DNA of 64,000 bases from Xylocopa sonorina (taxonomy: Eukaryota > Arthropoda > Insecta > Hymenoptera > Apidae). The stretch's first letter is position 1. Each line of letters starts with the position of its first letter. Below, one piece after another: positions 59,609 to 64,000 of this stretch. The notes under the pieces were generated by a model, which was not told the DNA's origin, searched no databases, and was given only the letters and a program-made list of their open reading frames with translations. The position numbers were made by a program, and so were the translations under genes. Location of the stretch: contig NC_135204.1 of assembly GCF_050948175.1 (NCBI RefSeq), positions 3,711,473 through 3,775,472 of the forward strand, read 5' to 3'.

Positions 59609-60890
59609 GAGTCGTGTATTTGGTAGTTCGTTAAGAGAATCCTGAAGTTTGACGTGTTTTGTACGTTCTTGACAGGAATTCAATAGTTCTGAGGTGAATT
59701 TCAACGGTTTTATCTACTTCGTAGAGAATTATTCCTCTAATTCTTTTCGTTTGTTTCATATTACCAAATTACTGTCATTATTGGAATGAGATTTGTATAA
59801 TTACTGTACGAAGATTGTTCTATGTATCCTATCCATCGTTGTAATCAAATTGTACGGGAATGCATGTTAACTGAATCGTCGCGTTGTGATTGGCCAGATA
59901 AGTTTCAGCAAGAAACTACGTTGTGGATTTTATTGTTCGTAATGAATAAATGCTTGTCATCTTATTCGCCATAAAATATCTCAACATCTTCTACTATAAT
60001 AAAGGAACTTCTACTATGACAAAGTAAACTTTTACTATAATAAAGAAGTTGAAGCAGATTTTGAAAAAGCCATCGACAATCGAAAGAATAGGAAGTTTAT
60101 ATTCTACCTTCTCGATTTGTATAAAAATATATTTTTGGTACACTGTACAGTAATATAAGATTGCGTTTATCAGTTTATGTAGAGAATGAAACGTAAAGAT
60201 CAATATAAAAAAAATTCCAATTCAACGTTTAACATTGTAAGGCTTGAAAACTAGCCTAAAATTAGTAATAACTGATATGTGATTATATTTTATTGAAGAA
60301 TATATGTATACGAGCATGTACGAGTGGTGGGATATTTTATAAAAAATAATTAATTATTGCATTTGAAAGGAATAAATAATTAATTAACCATTGTGACAAA
60401 TGTCTAGTTACTCTGTACCAGTGATGGGAATGAGCACCCATCGAAACGTACTCAAAGACTGAATAGTAACGCGTAGTCAGTACTCTGTCAACAAATTGAA
60501 ATCTCACCAGCTTTGTTAACTCTAATTACTACCTACTAATTAAGGCAGCTCGCTAAATAAACGAATACAATATTTGAATCGTAGAACTATTAACATTTAT
60601 CAATATTAAATAATTTATACAGCTTTTTCTGAGATCTTTAAAGACTTTAATTAATTTTAACACTGAAATTAAATTTTCTAAATTAATTTACTATGAGGAA
60701 TTGTTTATGATTGCGCGTTGTCTGCTCTCTGGACTTTGCAAATTACTCTCTCGGTCGAAGGATACCTCCATTGAACTGCAAACGTACTCAGCGTGGATTC
60801 AGAGATGGATCATCGAGCAATATGTGGGTACGTCTCATTTTTAAGTAGTATGCAATAGTTTTTTTGTATGTAAAAATGCGTAGTCACTTT
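59609..60890. other. AT-rich non-coding stretch
   Basis: CAGTGATGGG at 60419-60428 resembles a hAT-type terminus but no partner end was found. Nothing else recognised. Confidence 0.4.
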
Positions 60891-60917
60891 TACAGGGTGG
60901 ACCTGGGTCCTTGGTAA

Positions 60918-61035
60918 CGTTTTCGAGAGATCGGTCTCTCGAAAACGACATTAAGCTATGGACTACGCGCGTAGATTTAAGTCGTTTGCAATTCAGTCGA
61001 AATTTTCCAAGTCCTTTTCAGGACTTTGAAACTTT
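60918..61035 (+). repeat. Dispersed repeat A, copy 1, with a perfect 13-bp hairpin
   Basis: Arms CGTTTTCGAGAGA (60918-60930) and TCTCTCGAAAACG (60935-60947) pair perfectly around a 4-base loop TCGG. Downstream come the palindrome CTACGCGCGTAG (60963-60974) and CCTTTTCAGGACTTTGAA (near 61014). A diverged copy lies at 62261-62665. Confidence 0.85.
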
Positions 61036-61079
61036 CAGATAGATTGTAAATTGTATTATTAGTTAAGTTATAGTATAAG

Positions 61080-61830
61080 TCAAGTTAAGTTTAGGTTCTC
61101 GCCGCTGGATCGTCGTTGGATCGCCGTTGGATCGCCGCTGTATTGCTGAAGGATTTTAATTATAGATTCTTTCATATATTTTACATACATGTAATTCTCC
61201 ATTCCCTTATTCATGTTCATAATAAAATTGTAAAGGAATCCATTCTCTTATCCGAAGTGAGATACATTCACTTCTACAATCCCTTATCGCTCATTTATCG
61301 AAATAGAACATAATTCTTCTCGCTTAAGTCGGTTTGTCTTTAGTCAGTACTGATGAACATGCATTATATACACTCTTGAGCATTCTAATTTTTTGCTGTG
61401 TGAAGTCGCTTCACGCAGTTTTTTTTCTCTATTCATTCGAGATTTTGTCTTCCATCGTCACGCAGCGAGACAGTCGAAACTCAATCAAACTGATGTGGTT
61501 TACGGTGTTCATTGAAATTTCGTAGCCCTGGTCGATTGGTACGCTCGACCAGGATATAAGTCTAGCACAGTGGACGTGTTCGTGGCGTTGTCGCGTCGTC
61601 TAGCTCCTATCCTGATGCGCTAGGGCCTTCGAGCCTGCTGTAAGACGGTTCGTCTTCGTCCACGAGTAATGCGTCCTAATGCTAAGCCTCGCTGAGATCT
61701 CGATGATAGCCGCATTCAACACTGAGGAGAGCGTTTCGATTGTTTCGACATAAGACGTGACAACTAGTTCGCGTTTTGTGTCAGGTAAGGTTCGCCTAGG
61801 GACTAGTGCCGATCCATCGCAGGTTTATTG
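61080..61830. promoter_or_regulatory. GC-richer segment with hairpin, TATA-like box and splice-donor-like end
   Basis: Begins with a small (TGGATCGYCGT)n repeat at 61105-61135. At 61527-61553 CCTGGTCGA and TCGACCAGG form a perfect 9-bp stem around a 9-base loop. GATATAAG follows at 61553, about 25-30 bases before a GCACAGTGG initiator-like site. The GC-rich stretch ends near GTGTCAGGTAAGG (61777-61789), a good splice donor. It could be a promoter with a non-coding first exon, or the LTR of an old retroelement. Neither is proven. Confidence 0.25.
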
Positions 61831-61880
61831 GTACTTGTTCGTTTTGGTCGTGTCACGAATTTTATTCAATTAATGATATA

Positions 61881-62020
61881 TAACTTAATTTTTTGTCTGC
61901 ATTTTTATCAAGATTCTTATCAATTTTTCTTAGAATAGAACTATAGAATTTAGTATATCGTACCGTAGATTTTTCTGCGAAACACTTGAATTTTTCCAAA
62001 GTGTGAGTAGAGTCATTTTA
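61881..62020 (+). repeat. Dispersed repeat B, copy 1 (~140 bp)
   Basis: From TAACTTAATTTTTTGTCT to AAAGTGTGAGTAGAGTCATT. Second copy at 63079-63220. Shared: TTAGAATAGAACTATAGAA, TTAGTATATCG and GCGAAACACTTGAATTTT. Confidence 0.92.
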
Positions 62021-62260
62021 GAAATTTCACTTTGAGTAAGATAATGGTATTTCTAGTCATCCCTTTCGTAAAATCCATACTGAAATTTCTGAAATCTGTG
62101 TTAGATTTTGTAGAATGTATTATAGATTCCAGTTGTTTGAAATTTACAAGTAGAGTCAGTCCTCAGTACCCTCTGTATCGAGAACAAGATAGATGTAATG
62201 AAGGGTAAATAGGATTATGGTTCTACGGTTTTTGAGAAAATTTTGTTGGAAAAAAACCGT

Positions 62261-62665
62261 TTTTGAGGAATTGTCCTCTCGAAAACGATATCAAGCTACG
62301 AACTACGCACGTAGATATAAGTATAATTGTAGACTGAGCACTAGTACTATGTAACCACTCAAAATAACCATTATTCGTACACTTCTTACAGAACAAGAGA
62401 CTTTCAACCTACAAAGATTTCTTAGATTTATTTTAAAGAACATTATATAGCTCGTTACATGTTTAAACTATTTATTTCCAATGATATCACTTTTATCAAT
62501 ATACCTACCCCGTTTTCGATTTACAACACTTTTCTCTCAATCCATCAAACATCTAATTTTCTCTCGAAGAAATTAGAACACTTTAATCGCGAGTGTCCCA
62601 ATGTCCCAATGTCGACTTCCTTTGCGATCCACTTTCAATTTTCCAACTCCTTTTCAGGACTTTGA
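62261..62665 (+). repeat. Dispersed repeat A, copy 2, interrupted
   Basis: CGTTTTTGAGGA...TCCTCTCGAAAACG near 62262-62291 aligns with the hairpin of copy 1, then ACGATATCAAGCTACGAACT and CGCACGTAG. About 310 unrelated bases follow before CAATTTTCCAACTCCTTTTC and AGGACTTTGAAGCTT (62636-62670), which continue the homology. Confidence 0.75.
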
Positions 62666-62670
62666 AGCTT

Positions 62671-63078
62671 AAAATTGGACGGCAGATGATACAATTCTCG
62701 AACAAAGCATAATTAATATTGGTTTTCGTTGGAAACCAAATACAAAAGTTAATCTCTTGTCCTCAAGTGAAAAGAGATGTCATTTCTTTACAGATATATA
62801 TTCCTAAAGTTTGTTCATATAAAAAGCGATAGAGCCTTACGCACACACATGATTAATAACCGATGCTTTATATCATCGACTCTATATATTTTATCTTTAG
62901 TTTAGTTCTCTTGAGAGAGAGAGAGAGAGTGCAAGGCAAAGCTCTCTTCCAATGTATGAAAATAAAGAACATTACAGAAAAATAAATCGCTATTAGTCAT
63001 TTATAAAAAACCCATTTCCAACAATTAACTTCAACAGCTCCCCTCACAGTAAATACCTTTCTTCCCTTAACTTTACTT
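62671..63078. other. AT-rich non-coding stretch with a (GA)n run
   Basis: An uninterrupted GA repeat lies at 62913-62929. Nothing else recognised. Confidence 0.5.
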
Positions 63079-63220
63079 TAACTTAATTTTTTGTCTCCAT
63101 GTTTGCCAAGATTCCTATCAATTCTTCTTAGAATAGAACTATAGAACTTAGTATATCGCCCCTAGTATAAACCCTTTTGCGAAACACTTGAATTTTCCCA
63201 AAGTGTGAGTAAAGGCATTT
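63079..63220 (+). repeat. Dispersed repeat B, copy 2 (~140 bp)
   Basis: Homologous to 61881-62020, same orientation, 1.2 kb away. Confidence 0.92.
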
Positions 63221-63279
63221 CGCAAAATCTGGTCCTGTACCTGATCCTATGGATCGAAAACCCAGATCCTACGAATTAA

Positions 63280-64000
63280 TTCAACATTGCAACACTCGAT
63301 ATGAGACAACTGCTCTCTCTGTACATATTTCCTCGACTATCGTTGCATAAACGAGAAAAGCCAATAGGAATGTCGATCGCATCGGTTGTCCGTCTCGCAG
63401 GCACGAGAGTTCGTCTGGGAACCGCAGCGTGCCGCGTGAAGAGTGGCGTGCAGCTCGCTGCTCGGATTTTTCAGCTCTGCGAGAATCACTCTATCGAACG
63501 GGGGCCGTCGAAACGTCTGCTCCTCCGGCTGGAACGTTTCGGAGAGTCTATACGTAACGGGGGACTGGTGAATTATTGCGCAGGGTTCACATGGCTTCGA
63601 CACTCGAACCAGCCTGAAAGAGAGATCGACGGGGTGGATGGTGAAGAGAACGAGAGAGAGAGAGAGAGAGAGGGAGGGAGGAGCGCAGAGAGCAAAGGGA
63701 GCATCTGCCAGGGATGCATTCGGCGCTGATAGCTTTGTCGGTTTCTCGCGCGTACACGCTCGTACGCGCTGAGCCGCTTAAGAGGCCTCCTCTTCGTCCT
63801 CTTCCTTCTTCGCCGGCGTCGCTAACACTTCACAAAGGAGCATTATATATGGGTGAGGCGAATACGCGCACTTATAAATATACGGAGTGGAGCTGAATGA
63901 GTTGCCACGAGTTTCGTCGAGGCGAGGGTGGCTGCAGGAGGGGGCGAGCGCGGGACGAGCGATGGGAGGGGTATGGATAAGTAGTTTATGAGATGGGTAT
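63280..64000. other. CpG-rich island running off the window edge
   Basis: GC-rich. A plus-strand open frame 63301-63729 (142 codons, ATG start) ends in a Glu/Arg run encoded by the (GA)n tract at 63652-63672; no domain is recognisable, and a minus frame is open opposite. TTATATATGGG at 63843 and CTTATAAATATACGG at 63871 are TATA-like. This could be a 5' region of a gene lying to the right. Confidence 0.35.
63652..63672. repeat. (GA)n microsatellite
   Basis: Uninterrupted GA dinucleotides, then GGGAGGGAGG. Confidence 0.95.

Noticed and set aside
63301..63729. 142-codon ATG frame at the right edge
   Set aside because: C-terminal Glu/Arg run derives from a GA microsatellite; no domain; the antisense frame is open. 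Kept only as part of a CpG island.
1..64000. CRISPR array, prophage or bacterial operon
   Set aside because: Tandem repeats have no spacer structure, there are no bacterial-type genes, and the tRNA and transposons are those of an animal genome.

Overview
The window reads as nuclear DNA of an insect, most likely a hymenopteran such as a bee. It is an AT-rich background broken by short, sharply bounded GC/CpG-rich islands where CpG is not depleted. It carries a canonical arthropod-type tRNA-Glu(UUC) gene, a mariner transposase relic, a pogo/Tigger-like non-autonomous transposon, and no bacterial or viral gene organisation. The order is inferred from composition and repeats, not from a diagnostic gene.

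I recognise no protein-coding gene. The longest open frames lie in CpG-rich islands (3.8-4.5, 22.2-22.6, 44.0-44.8, 58.4-58.8 and 63.3-63.7 kb), where several frames are open together because AT-rich stops are rare, or inside tandem repeats. The best gene-like signal is a weak candidate terminal exon at 37456-37702 (+): acceptor, two overlapping open frames, three AATAAA signals, then a GT-rich stretch. The only confident gene is the tRNA at 34937-35008. The window is best read as a gene desert or the interior of a very large intron.

Layout. 0-9 kb: mariner 3' relic, a 174/141-bp alternating array, CpG islands at 2.5-3.1, 3.8-4.3 and 7.3-7.7 kb. 9-18 kb: tandem arrays (51-bp, TTGTAT-type, 149-bp x4, a degenerate 175-250-bp array) and a 450-bp inverted-repeat element. 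18-34 kb: CpG islands alternating with AT-rich DNA, a 450-500-bp duplication, a promoter-like island with CACGTG/TGACGTCA sites, a 179-bp duplication, a composite array at 32.0-33.1 kb and a homeodomain-site-rich segment. 34-41 kb: tRNA-Glu, a 427-bp duplication, the candidate exon, and two arrays. 41-50 kb: a repeat block present twice, a CpG island with a TATA box, a ~112-bp monomer family, and the first copy of a 0.9-kb dispersed repeat. 50-59.6 kb: 181-, ~252-, 81-, ~90/185- and 276-bp arrays, one interrupted by a transposon whose empty site survives in the neighbouring units, plus the second 0.9-kb repeat copy. 60-64 kb: dispersed repeats with a perfect 13-bp hairpin, a TATA-containing GC-rich segment, and a final CpG island.

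The most striking property is the density of independent local tandem duplications: at least fifteen unrelated arrays, unit length about 50-500 bp, several with alternating (dimeric) organisation. I see no evidence for a novel multigene system; the findings concern repeat architecture, transposon remnants and regulatory-looking islands.
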